From Bacteriovoracaceae bacterium (lineage in GTDB: Bacteria; Bdellovibrionota; Bacteriovoracia; Bacteriovoracales; Bacteriovoracaceae), in the NCBI GenBank assembly GCA_023146355.1, contig JAGLCH010000094.1, positions 1 to 14,586 of the forward strand: DNA of 14,586 nucleotides, given 5' to 3'. Both the position numbers and the translations under genes were made by a program. This document shows, piece by piece, positions 1-7,647 of the stretch (position 1 is the stretch's first letter; every line of letters starts with the position of its first letter). Below the pieces are notes generated by a model. The model did no database searches. It worked only from the letters and a program-made list of their open reading frames with translations, and was not told the DNA's origin.

Positions 1-1
1 A

Positions 2-97
2 ATGTCCGACAAATATAGTAGAGATCTATTGATTTATCCGAAAGTTCTACCTACCATTTATGTCGGTTTAAATATTATGTATACTAGAGATAGTTAG
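2..97 (+). CDS. possible 3' end of a plus-strand gene cut by the window edge
   Basis: A plus-strand frame is open from the left edge to a TAG at 95-97, about 31 codons, ending in the residues YVGLNIMYTRDS. It would converge on the dehydrogenase operon, and the hairpin at 146-179 could then serve both directions. It has an ATG at position 2, but no upstream sequence is available to show a ribosome binding site. The peptide is too short to assign to a family. Chance openness of this length is common in AT-rich DNA, so this is only a candidate. Confidence 0.22.
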   Translation: MSDKYSRDLLIYPKVLPTIYVGLNIMYTRDS

Positions 98-141
98 TGA
101 TTAAGCACGTGGTTCGCCACTGGTTAGTTTGGGTAGTGAGT

Positions 142-179
142 AAAAAAAAGGCCTGTGGATTATACACCACAGGCCTTTT
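142..179 (-). terminator. rho-independent terminator of the pyruvate dehydrogenase operon
   Basis: A perfect 13-bp inverted repeat pairs 146-158 with 167-179 around an 8-nt loop. Read on the minus strand, the hairpin begins 1-2 nt after the lpdA stop codon and runs into eight T residues (complement of 142-149). On the plus strand only four T residues follow the stem, so it may also act weakly on a converging transcript. Confidence 0.9.
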
Positions 180-180
180 C

Positions 181-1554
181 TTATGAGTTTAATCCAATTC
201 CTTTTGCATTTAGTACCGCTTCATGTAACCACTCCCCAAGTGTGGGGTGTGGATGGACAGTCGCAATGAGGTCGTCATCAATTCCTTCCATCGATCTAAA
301 GAGCACATACTCGTGAATAAGCTCAGTCGCACTTTCACCGACAATATGAGCTCCTAAGAGTTCACCATCATCTCCGAGAAGGACTTTAACAAATCCCGAG
401 GTTTCATTACTAGCAATGGCCTTTCCATTATTTTTAAAGGAAAGCTTACTTGATTTATAGCTGATCCCCTTCTCCTTTAAATCCCTCTCTCTATACCCCA
501 CTGATGCCACTTGTGGCTGACAATAAGTACAACCTGGTACATTGAGTAGATCGAGGGCATGGGGTAACTTTCCGGAAATATGCTCTGCTGCAATTACCCC
601 TTGATGAGAGGCAACGTGAGCTAAAAGCATATGCCCATTAATATCACCTATTGCGTATATATTGGAAACGTTGGTCTGGTACTGCTCATTTACCTTAATA
701 AAACCTCTGTCAGTTTCAATACCAACATTCTCCAATCCAATACCATCTATATTTCCAGTCATGCCAACTGCAACCATAGACATTTCAAAACTGTACTCTT
801 TTTCAAGCCCCTTCTCTACTGTATGAAGAGTAACTGAGTCACCTTTGCTTTCAACTGAAACCTTCTCAATTCCAAGATGAAGTTTTATTCCTTGTTTTTT
901 ATAGGCCCGCCCAATTTCACGGCTAGAATCCTCATCCTCAACAGGAAGAAGGTGCTTTTGAAGTTCAAAGATATGAACTTCAACTCCAAAAGCATTCCAA
1001 AAATAAGCGAATTCCACACCTATGGCACCTGCACCAATAATTCCGATGGATTTTGGAAGTTCTTTTAACTTTAGTGCTTCATAAGCTCCAATAATTCTCT
1101 TTCCATCGTGCTCAAGGCCTGGAAATGATTTGTAGTGAGCACCTGTTGCAACAATAAGCTGCCCAAACTCTATATCAGAGCCGTCAACAGTTAAGGTGTT
1201 TTGATTCTTAATTACACCTCTTCCCTTAATCACTTCAATTTTATTTTTTTTCATTAAAAACTCTACCCCTTTTGAAATATTGGTAGAGATTCCCGATGCG
1301 CGTTCAATTGCAGCAGCAGGATCAAGGGAGTCTAAGGTGACATTAACTCCGAGGCCTTTCATTTCGTGAAGCTGATGAACTGAGTGGGCAGATTTGAGCA
1401 GCGCTTTGGTGGGAATACATCCTCGGTTGAGACAAACACCTCCCAACTTATCCTCTTCCACCACTGCAACACTCTTACCTAGCTGAGTGGCACGAACAGC
1501 AGCAATATATCCGCCTGGCCCTCCGCCTAAAACGACAACGTCATAATTATTCAT
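181..1554 (-). CDS. lpdA: dihydrolipoyl dehydrogenase (E3 of 2-oxoacid dehydrogenase complexes)
   Basis: This FAD enzyme reoxidises the dihydrolipoyl arm of E2 and passes electrons to NAD+ in the cytoplasm. The 457-residue length is normal for the family. The FAD-binding GGGPGG is at residues 10-15. The redox-active disulfide motif GGVCLNRGCIPTK carries C41 and C46. A second dinucleotide fold with IGAGAIGVE lies near 172-182, the family FAD motif (A)IGDING near 302, and the C-terminal HPHPTLGE supplies the catalytic pair H436/E441. It is the last gene of the operon. Its ATG lies 1 nt after the TAA of the E3-like paralogue, with GAGGGG inside the end of that gene as Shine-Dalgarno, so translation is probably coupled. 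Every catalytic residue expected of E3 is present, so this copy should be the working E3. Confidence 0.96.
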   Translation of the reverse strand: MNNYDVVVLGGGPGGYIAAVRATQLGKSVAVVEEDKLGGVCLNRGCIPTKALLKSAHSVHQLHEMKGLGVNVTLDSLDPAAAIERASGISTNISKGVEFLMKKNKIEVIKGRGVIKNQNTLTVDGSDIEFGQLIVATGAHYKSFPGLEHDGKRIIGAYEALKLKELPKSIGIIGAGAIGVEFAYFWNAFGVEVHIFELQKHLLPVEDEDSSREIGRAYKKQGIKLHLGIEKVSVESKGDSVTLHTVEKGLEKEYSFEMSMVAVGMTGNIDGIGLENVGIETDRGFIKVNEQYQTNVSNIYAIGDINGHMLLAHVASHQGVIAAEHISGKLPHALDLLNVPGCTYCQPQVASVGYRERDLKEKGISYKSSKLSFKNNGKAIASNETSGFVKVLLGDDGELLGAHIVGESATELIHEYVLFRSMEGIDDDLIATVHPHPTLGEWLHEAVLNAKGIGLNS

Positions 1555-1555
1555 A

Positions 1556-2890
1556 TTATCCCCTCAAAAGGTGATCCACAATCTCCATTGAATGAACGGG
1601 ATGAGAGTGAATCAACTTAGAAAATTCATCAATAGATTCGCTTTTTTCCATCACATAGACAGCTTCGCAAATCAGATCATTAGCATTATCAGCATAGATG
1701 TGAACACCTAGTACTTCTGTACTAACCTTATCATATACGACTTTTACATATTGGTCTCGTAATCCATTTGTCCAAAATTTAGCAACAGACACTAAAAAAC
1801 CATTCTCTAGGGCAATTGTTTCAGTCATCCCAAGAGATGCCATTTGAGTCGTTGCATACATATTATAGTGCAAAAGCTCATAAATCACCTCTTCATTAAT
1901 ACCAGCAATATTGTCAGCTGCAACCTCTCCTTCTTTTGAGGCCACGTGTGCCAATAAAGCTCGTCCATTAACATCTCCAACAGCATAAACGTGGGGAAGA
2001 GTTGTTTTCATATTTTGATCAGTAAGTAAAAACCCATTTCGACGTTTTAAACCGTTTAGCCTTAACACGCCATCTAGGTTTGCCTCTCTCTTTATTGCTG
2101 AGAGATAGGCCTCATTTTTAATTTTTTTTGATTCTTTTCCTTTTTTTAGATGGATTTCCCCAGAGGAAAAGTCATGCGCCTTCCAACCTGTAAGGACACG
2201 CACTCCATGAAAAAAGAGATCCTGATCAAGACTTTTTCGGAGGTCCTTATCCAGATACTTCATTAGCTTTTCATCTTGTTCAACAATTGTAATTTTAACT
2301 CCAAGCTCAGACATCAAAAGTGCATATTCAATACCAATGAGCCCTCCACCAATAATAGTCATTGTTTTAGGGAGTTTTTCAATCGAAAAGAAGTTCTTGG
2401 GAGTGTAGAAGTTTGAGGTTTCGGAGGGAATAAAATCAGGAAGAGTATACTTACCACCTGTGGCAATCAGCAGGTCCTTACAACCCAATACAATTTCTCC
2501 AATCCTTACTTCATGAGCACTAAGTGCTTCGGAATTACCGTAAAATAATTCAACCCCACGACTTATCATTGTTTGAACAATATGGTCTCGAAAAACCTTT
2601 CCGCGATCAAGGGCATTATGCTTAATTACTTTCCAGTCGAGATCAATTTTTCCTGACTCAACCCCCGTAATTCCTAGATCCTTCGAACGTTTAATCGTTT
2701 TATATGATTTAGCAACTTTTAGTAACTCTTGAAATGGAAGTGCTCCCCAGTTAAAACTTGCCCCTCCAATATTTTCTTTTTCAATAAGAGCAACACTTTG
2801 GCCATGCCTGCGAGCGCGAAGAGCGGCAATGATACCACCAACTCCGCCGCCCATAACAATAAGATCGAATGATTTGTTTTGTTTTACCAT
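1556..2890 (-). CDS. E3-like flavoprotein lacking the redox-active disulfide
   Basis: This is a 444-residue member of the pyridine nucleotide-disulfide oxidoreductase family, paralogous to the adjacent E3. The FAD motif GGGVGG (14-19), the NAD(P) motif IIGGGLIGIE (near 178) and the AVGDVNG segment are intact, so a flavin- and nucleotide-binding fold is expected. The disulfide site reads GGASFNWGALP, placing S45 and A50 where E3 has its two cysteines. The C-terminal dimerisation domain ends in HSHPVHSME, with one more residue between the His and Glu than the neighbour has. It cannot do normal dithiol chemistry. The WG after the first site recalls soluble transhydrogenase SthA, which lacks one of the two cysteines, so NADH/NADPH transhydrogenase or oxidase activity is possible; a structural or regulatory role in the complex is equally open. 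The frame is intact, with a strong AGGAGG Shine-Dalgarno overlapping the E2 stop codon, which argues against a pseudogene. Confidence 0.88.
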   Translation of the reverse strand: MVKQNKSFDLIVMGGGVGGIIAALRARRHGQSVALIEKENIGGASFNWGALPFQELLKVAKSYKTIKRSKDLGITGVESGKIDLDWKVIKHNALDRGKVFRDHIVQTMISRGVELFYGNSEALSAHEVRIGEIVLGCKDLLIATGGKYTLPDFIPSETSNFYTPKNFFSIEKLPKTMTIIGGGLIGIEYALLMSELGVKITIVEQDEKLMKYLDKDLRKSLDQDLFFHGVRVLTGWKAHDFSSGEIHLKKGKESKKIKNEAYLSAIKREANLDGVLRLNGLKRRNGFLLTDQNMKTTLPHVYAVGDVNGRALLAHVASKEGEVAADNIAGINEEVIYELLHYNMYATTQMASLGMTETIALENGFLVSVAKFWTNGLRDQYVKVVYDKVSTEVLGVHIYADNANDLICEAVYVMEKSESIDEFSKLIHSHPVHSMEIVDHLLRG

Positions 2891-2898
2891 ATGACCTC

Positions 2899-4173
2899 CT
2901 AAACCATGGCCATCATAAGATGGTGTGGATTTTCAAGTAGATTTCTAAGGTAAGATATAAATCGACCTGCTGGAACTCCATCTAAAACTCGATGGTCAAT
3001 AACAAGAGAAATTGGAAGAACTTGTCCTACTACAATCTCGTCATTAACAACTACAGGTTTTTTATGAATTCTTCCAAGACCTAATATTGCAACCTGCGGA
3101 GGAAGAATAAGTGGATTAGCAAAAAGTCCGCCCTCAACTCCATAGTTACTAATAGTAAAACTGCCCCCTCGCATATCACCGATTGAGATAGTCCCACTAT
3201 TTACTTTATCCATATATCCTTTTACAGCAGATGAAATTTCACCAACAGTTAAGCTTTCCGCTTTTTTGATAACTGGGACGTAGAGTCCACTTCCATTGTC
3301 CATAGCAATTCCCATATTGATATTTCCATGGCGATGAATCTCTTGCTTTGCAGTATCAAATGTTGCATTAAACTCAGGGAATTTCTTTATCGTGAGAGTC
3401 AGCGCTTTTACAATGATGGGAAGAAAACTAATTCTCTCTCCACCTGTAGCATTGATTTGTTTTCTCCACTCAACAATTTTATCAAAGTTAATTTCTTCGT
3501 GAATAGTTGCAGTAGGAATCTCAGAACTTTTAATCATGTTTTTGGCTATAGTCTGACGAAGTTTTGTCATAGGAATAACTTGGCCCTCAAGCTTCTCTAT
3601 CACTTGCTCCGTACTCGAAGTCGACGGTGAAGAAGGAGCGATCTCACTGCTAGTGAAATTTTGAAGATCTTTCTTTGTTATTCGTCCCGCAGGTCCAGTC
3701 CCTTTAATTGTAGAGAGATCTATCCCTTTATTCTTAGCAAGTTTTCGAGCAAGTGGAGTCGCCAAAAACTTCTGGCCTCTAGTTGCTGTATGAAGTGATG
3801 CGTTCTCATGGGAATCATCATTCATTCCTTCGCCTGATGCAGGAAGAATACTTCCATCTCCAAGATCAAGTTCACCCACAACATTAGCATTTTCTTCGAC
3901 TACGGCCTCTGACTTAGGTTTTTCCTCACCGGCCTCACCCTCTATTTCGATATAGGCAAGAGTCTGTCCCACTTCGATAACCTGTCCCTCAGCAAATCCA
4001 AACTTGGTGACCACACCATCTTTAGAAGATGGAATTTCTGCGGTCACTTTGTCTGTTTCAACAACAGCTAGGACATCGCCTGCTTCTACCTTTTCACCAA
4101 CAGCAACTTTGATCTGAAGGATTGTACCTTCGTGAACACCTTCACCAACATCAGGAAACTTAAATTCATACAT
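2899..4173 (-). CDS. pdhC: dihydrolipoyllysine acyltransferase (E2) of the pyruvate/2-oxoacid dehydrogenase complex
   Basis: E2 is the core of the complex: it takes the acyl group from E1 on its lipoyl arm and transfers it to CoA. Numbering is from the earlier ATG at 4176. There is one lipoyl domain (residues 2-80) with the lipoylated lysine K43 in ETDKVTAEI, an acidic and Ser-rich linker (about 81-135), a peripheral subunit-binding domain (about 139-174, ATPLARKLAKNKGIDL) and the catalytic domain (about 200-425) with H395 and D399 in the family motif DHRVLDG. The gene overlaps the end of the E1beta gene. Of two adjacent ATGs (4176 and 4173) I chose the second, because GGTGAG lies only 2 nt from the first. 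The substrate is inferred as pyruvate from E1alpha; branched-chain 2-oxoacids cannot be excluded from E2 alone. Confidence 0.94.
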   Translation of the reverse strand: MYEFKFPDVGEGVHEGTILQIKVAVGEKVEAGDVLAVVETDKVTAEIPSSKDGVVTKFGFAEGQVIEVGQTLAYIEIEGEAGEEKPKSEAVVEENANVVGELDLGDGSILPASGEGMNDDSHENASLHTATRGQKFLATPLARKLAKNKGIDLSTIKGTGPAGRITKKDLQNFTSSEIAPSSPSTSSTEQVIEKLEGQVIPMTKLRQTIAKNMIKSSEIPTATIHEEINFDKIVEWRKQINATGGERISFLPIIVKALTLTIKKFPEFNATFDTAKQEIHRHGNINMGIAMDNGSGLYVPVIKKAESLTVGEISSAVKGYMDKVNSGTISIGDMRGGSFTISNYGVEGGLFANPLILPPQVAILGLGRIHKKPVVVNDEIVVGQVLPISLVIDHRVLDGVPAGRFISYLRNLLENPHHLMMAMV

Positions 4174-5149
4174 CATAACTCACCAACGCTTTTACTTTAT
4201 TTACAATTCTTTCAGTCGTAATCATGTAGTTCTTCTCAGCTCTTGGGAGTGGGAAGATAGTATCAGCTCCAGCAATTCTTGAGGGCGGTGCTAATAGTTC
4301 TGTGAAGCAGTTTTGAGTCACTACAGAGATCATCTCTGCACCGACTCCGAAAGTAGTTGGTCCTTCATGAACAACTAAAAAACGCCCTGTCTTTTTTACC
4401 GATTTTAAAATAGTTTCTTTATCATACGGATAGATAGTTCTTAAATCGATGAGATCAACAGAGATTCCCTCTTTCTTTAACATTCCGGCAGCGGCCATTG
4501 CCTCTTTCATTTGAGCACCGTAGGCCACCAAGGTGACATCAGTCCCCGCACTTACAACCTTCGCCTTACCTAGAGGAATAGTATAAGCATCTTCTGGAAC
4601 CTCTTGTTTTACAGAGCGATAAATTCTTTTCGGTTCCATAAAAATAACAGGATCGGGAGAGCGGATGGCCGCAATTAAAAGTCCCTTAGCGTCGTAGGGA
4701 GTTGATGGAATGACAACTTTGAGTCCCGGAATATGGGCCCAAATGGCCTCCATACTTTCGGAGTGGTGCTCAAGCGCGCGAATTCCACCACCGTATGGCA
4801 TTCTGATAACCATAGGTGTACTCATTGCACCACGAGTTCTATTTCTAAAACGGGAAACATGACTAATTATTTGATTAAATGCAGGCCAGGCAAATCCTGA
4901 GAACTGCATCTCTATAACTGGTTTAAGTCCATTGATTGCCATACCTACGGCAGTGCCAGCAATACCACTTTCCGCAAGTGGTGAGTCAAAACAGCGCTCT
5001 TTCCCGTATGCATTTTGAAGATCTACAGTTGCGCGAAATACTCCGCCTTCAACTCCAACATCTTCTCCAAATACAATAATAGAATCATCGTTTTTCATTT
5101 CAACCATCATGGCATCATTGACAGCAGAGAGTAGTGTTTGTGTTTTCAT
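4166..5149 (-). CDS. pdhB: pyruvate dehydrogenase E1 component subunit beta
   Basis: This is the beta subunit of the heterotetrameric thiamine diphosphate E1, which decarboxylates the 2-oxoacid and reductively acylates the E2 lipoyl arm. The 327-residue length is standard. E60 in DSPLAESGIAG is the glutamate that activates the cofactor aminopyrimidine ring, and H128/H129 in RALEHHSES match the active-site histidine region. The C-terminal transketolase domain (about 200-320) includes DLRTIYPYD and VVHEGPTTFG. The ATG directly follows the E1alpha stop codon (TAAATG). Its Shine-Dalgarno GGAGG is within the last codons of E1alpha, so the two subunits are likely made in equal amounts by translational coupling. 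Confidence 0.95.
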   Translation of the reverse strand: MKTQTLLSAVNDAMMVEMKNDDSIIVFGEDVGVEGGVFRATVDLQNAYGKERCFDSPLAESGIAGTAVGMAINGLKPVIEMQFSGFAWPAFNQIISHVSRFRNRTRGAMSTPMVIRMPYGGGIRALEHHSESMEAIWAHIPGLKVVIPSTPYDAKGLLIAAIRSPDPVIFMEPKRIYRSVKQEVPEDAYTIPLGKAKVVSAGTDVTLVAYGAQMKEAMAAAGMLKKEGISVDLIDLRTIYPYDKETILKSVKKTGRFLVVHEGPTTFGVGAEMISVVTQNCFTELLAPPSRIAGADTIFPLPRAEKNYMITTERIVNKVKALVSYDV

Positions 5150-6235
5150 TTAAAGTTCCTCCTTACCGTTTTGGCCGATAAGTTCCATTTGCTCTTTTAG
5201 GAGCTCTGGCATCTCTTTATAAGTGTACTGGAAGGTGTCGAGTAGAGTTGGGGCATCATGGGCCTCGGCCTTGTTAAATGCGGCCTTTACAGATTTAGTA
5301 AGCTCTAAACGAAGGGATTCAATTTCATCACTCGTCATCAAGTGATTATTTAAAATATACTTTTCAAGGCGAATGAGAGGATCCTTGGCAATCCATGGAA
5401 GAACATCCTTTTCCTCTCTGTAGCGAGTTGGGTCGTCTGCTGTAGTGTGAGCGCCTAGACGATAAGTAAACCCTTCGATAAGTGAGGGAACATTGTTTTT
5501 TCGAGCATTATCTGCTGCCAATTTTGTCGCAGCATAAACAGCGAAGAGATCATTTCCATCTACCTGAACTCCTTCAATTCCTGCAGCAACTGCTTTGTCG
5601 GCAAGGACTTTTACGGCGGTTTGCTGAGAAGTTGGTGTTGAAATCGCCCATTGGTTATTTTGAATAAAAAAGATAGTAGGTGTTTTCCATGCTCCAGCAA
5701 AGTTCATCGCTTCATAAAAGTCACCTTCTGAAGTTGCTCCATCACCAATAAAGGTAAGAGAAACTCGATCAGTTTTTTTATATTTGTCGGCAAATGAAAG
5801 GCCTACAGCATGTAAGGTTTGCGAGGATAGAGGAACTGCGATCGGAAGCATATGAAACTTTTCAACATCATAGCAACTTCCCATTTCATTACCGAGCCAG
5901 TAAAGATAAAGTTGAGACAGTGGAAGTCCACGTTGAAGCATTCCGGCCATCTCTCTAAATGCTGGTACAACCCAGTCATCTTTACGGAGTGCCATAAATG
6001 ATCCCATTGAGTTTGCTTCCTGTCCCTTGTTCGGCGCGTAGGTTGGCATACGTCCTTGACGGTTCAAACTCACCGCCCACTCATCTGCAATACGGGACAT
6101 TTGCATGTATTTGAAGGATTCAAGAATTTGATCATTACTCATCATCGGATAGTTTTTTGCCTCCGCTGTGAGTTCTCCCTCTTCATTTAAAATTTGTAAT
6201 CTGTGACCTGCTTTGGTCTTCACTTTCGTTAGCAT
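5150..6235 (-). CDS. pdhA: pyruvate dehydrogenase E1 component subunit alpha
   Basis: This is the thiamine diphosphate-binding subunit of E1. The cofactor/Mg2+ motif GDGATSEGDFYEAMNFAG begins near residue 164 and ends with the paired asparagines of FFIQNNQWAIS (193-194). The segment AHTTADDPTRYR is the phosphorylation-loop equivalent and is typical of Bacillus-type PdhA, not of the single-chain AceE E1; this supports pyruvate as substrate. I chose the ATG at 6235 because GGAG lies 6 nt before it. The in-frame ATG at 6247 (four residues longer) itself overlaps that Shine-Dalgarno and has only AAGAA directly against it. A 63-nt gap with a T8 run separates it from the lipoate ligase gene. I see no clear separate promoter there. 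Confidence 0.95.
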   Translation of the reverse strand: MLTKVKTKAGHRLQILNEEGELTAEAKNYPMMSNDQILESFKYMQMSRIADEWAVSLNRQGRMPTYAPNKGQEANSMGSFMALRKDDWVVPAFREMAGMLQRGLPLSQLYLYWLGNEMGSCYDVEKFHMLPIAVPLSSQTLHAVGLSFADKYKKTDRVSLTFIGDGATSEGDFYEAMNFAGAWKTPTIFFIQNNQWAISTPTSQQTAVKVLADKAVAAGIEGVQVDGNDLFAVYAATKLAADNARKNNVPSLIEGFTYRLGAHTTADDPTRYREEKDVLPWIAKDPLIRLEKYILNNHLMTSDEIESLRLELTKSVKAAFNKAEAHDAPTLLDTFQYTYKEMPELLKEQMELIGQNGKEEL

Positions 6236-6298
6236 ATAAGACTCCATTTCTTAAAAAAAAGAACGGTTATTACTCATTAATTTTTACTATTGATAGAA

Positions 6299-6985
6299 CT
6301 AGAGATCTGTAATTATTCTTCTATGATGGGATATACCAAATTTATCAGAAATCGTTTTTGATATTCCTTTCTTTATGTCACTAATCGTAGTGCCGGGAAT
6401 AATATCACTGAGGCGAGTTACTCTACTTCGAACACTTTTGACATAGGCACCACCACCCTCGATATATGCCGGTTTTTTTTCAATAACCCGCTCCAATTCT
6501 TCAAGATCACTATCCACAAGAAGTGAGCAGTGAAAAAGGTATTTCTCACCCTTGATTGATGCGGCCGACCCAAGTATTTTTTTTCCTTGGTGAAAGAGAG
6601 CATTTCTTTTTTCGTCATGGGTAACGTTAAAACCCATTTCATTTAATGCATCTGCAATGAGTCTAGTGCAAACAGTACTGCCGCTTTCCTTTGAGAGCGT
6701 TGCGAGGATACTTTTGCAAGTAGCAATTGAGATGTTGAGATTACCAAGATCATGATAGACAGTTCCACCACCTGTAAACCTACGCAAGATGGGGATTCCT
6801 CTCTCTCTTGCGTAGTTTGCAATCTCATATTCTTCTCTCTGAAAACGGCCCATTACCATTGAGGGTGAATTTACCCAAAAACGTAGAATAACTTGATTAT
6901 CCTCAAGCTTTTCTAGAATTCCCTCTTCATATTCCAAATTTTTAACTGGATCAGTTTGGGGAATATCAATAGTAACAAGCTCCAT
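6299..6985 (-). CDS. lplA: lipoate-protein ligase A family protein
   Basis: The enzyme attaches lipoate to the lipoyl-domain lysine of E2, using ATP to form lipoyl-AMP. The lipoate-binding motif RRFTGGGTVYHDLGN is at residues 68-82. KKILGSAASIKG, with the conserved lysine K136, is followed by the HCSLLV segment. GGG-V-HDLGN favours a true LplA over the octanoyltransferases LipM/LipL, although these share the fold. At 228 residues it lacks the full C-terminal accessory domain of the 337-residue E. coli enzyme, so full activity may need a partner such as LplB. The longest frame starts at 7048, 56 nt inside the ferritin-like gene. I chose the ATG at 6985, 7 nt after that gene's stop codon: it begins the conserved family sequence, has almost no Shine-Dalgarno, and probably depends on coupling. 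Its place beside E2 fits charging of E2. Confidence 0.88.
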   Translation of the reverse strand: MELVTIDIPQTDPVKNLEYEEGILEKLEDNQVILRFWVNSPSMVMGRFQREEYEIANYARERGIPILRRFTGGGTVYHDLGNLNISIATCKSILATLSKESGSTVCTRLIADALNEMGFNVTHDEKRNALFHQGKKILGSAASIKGEKYLFHCSLLVDSDLEELERVIEKKPAYIEGGGAYVKSVRSRVTRLSDIIPGTTISDIKKGISKTISDKFGISHHRRIITDL

Positions 6986-6992
6986 TTCAAAA

Positions 6993-7496
6993 TTAGTCCA
7001 TTGGCCAGAAATTATTGTCGTCCCAAACTTTCTCACGAAGTTCAGCATCGAGAGTAACGAGTTGGTCTAAGTGCCCCTGCTCCCATGTTGAGAGCCACTT
7101 GAATAGTTTTTTTTCTTCAGGGTCAGTTGCTTCAATTGCTCTAGAGCCATAAAGGTCAACAGCTTTTTTCTCGAAATCGATTGCGGCAGAAAGAGCAGCA
7201 GCTTCATAGCCAGCAGCAGAGATTTTATCCTTAAGTGTTGGATCTAATACTTCCTCTGAAACTTGATTCACTAACTCAGTGTTGATGTTTGCATCAAAAC
7301 TACCCGTATTTTTGTAATGAACAAACTGAGCTCTAAGCGCTTTAACATGTTCTTTCTCATCATTGGCCATTTCCATGAAAAAATCTTTTACTGCTTGGTC
7401 TTTAGCTTGATTTGCAACGTTAAAGTAAAATACTTCCCCGCGTTTTTCCAATAAGATAGCACTTTTAAGTATCTCCATCGCTTTTTCGTTCTTCAT
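6993..7496 (-). CDS. rubrerythrin-like ferritin-fold diiron protein without rubredoxin domain
   Basis: This four-helix protein has all the carboxylate and histidine ligands expected of a rubrerythrin-type diiron site. Counted from the chosen start these are E17 (or E21) in LLEKRGEVFYF, E47xxH50 in DEKEHVKAL, E109 in DFEKKAVDLY and E139xxH142 in TWEQGHLDQL. It has no cysteine, so the rubredoxin iron of classical rubrerythrins is missing. Peroxide reduction or iron handling is the family-level expectation (COG1633-like); no substrate can be read from sequence. It is the first gene of the dehydrogenase operon. Two ATGs lie 12 nt apart. The second (7496) follows GGAGG at 5 nt and is preferred; the first (7508) follows GAGGA at 7 nt and would add four residues. 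Confidence 0.85.
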   Translation of the reverse strand: MKNEKAMEILKSAILLEKRGEVFYFNVANQAKDQAVKDFFMEMANDEKEHVKALRAQFVHYKNTGSFDANINTELVNQVSEEVLDPTLKDKISAAGYEAAALSAAIDFEKKAVDLYGSRAIEATDPEEKKLFKWLSTWEQGHLDQLVTLDAELREKVWDDNNFWPMD

Positions 7497-7508
7497 AAAT
7501 TCCTCCAT

Positions 7509-7635
7509 ATTGATTTCCTCTATCTTAACGGAATCCGAATCAAAAGGAACAATAGAAACGATTTACCCGGTAATAGAGAGATACAATAGGCCCCGACTCG
7601 GCTTTTCTGGCAGACTCTAGGAAGAGTTAATAACA
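7509..7635. promoter_or_regulatory. divergent promoter region between the dehydrogenase operon and kamA
   Basis: These 127 bp must start transcription both ways. For kamA a good -10 TACAAT sits at 7583-7588. The best -35 is a weak TTTACC (7562-7567) at 15-nt spacing. For the minus-strand operon, TAAGAT (complement of 7522-7527) with TTGTTC (complement of 7547-7552) at 19-nt spacing is a weak candidate; it would give a very short leader that favours the ATG at 7496. I see no convincing operator or riboswitch-like structure. Confidence 0.35.
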
Positions 7636-7647
7636 ATGGAGCAACAT

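Noticed and set aside
109..120. GTGG-TTCG-CCAC small hairpin with a UUCG loop upstream of the operon terminator
   Set aside because: Only four base pairs, closed by G-C instead of the C-G that makes UUCG loops unusually stable, and no T tract. Not enough for a terminator or RNA element.
6248..6298. A possible internal promoter or terminator between lplA and pdhA (T8 run, AACGGTT)
   Set aside because: There is no stable hairpin before the T run and no -35/-10 pair at sensible spacing, so I treat it as a plain intergenic gap in the operon.
6993..7048. Lipoate ligase extended upstream to the ATG at 7048
   Set aside because: It would overlap the ferritin-like gene by 56 nt, and the extra 21 residues are that gene's C-terminus read in another frame. 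The ATG at 6985 begins the family-like sequence.
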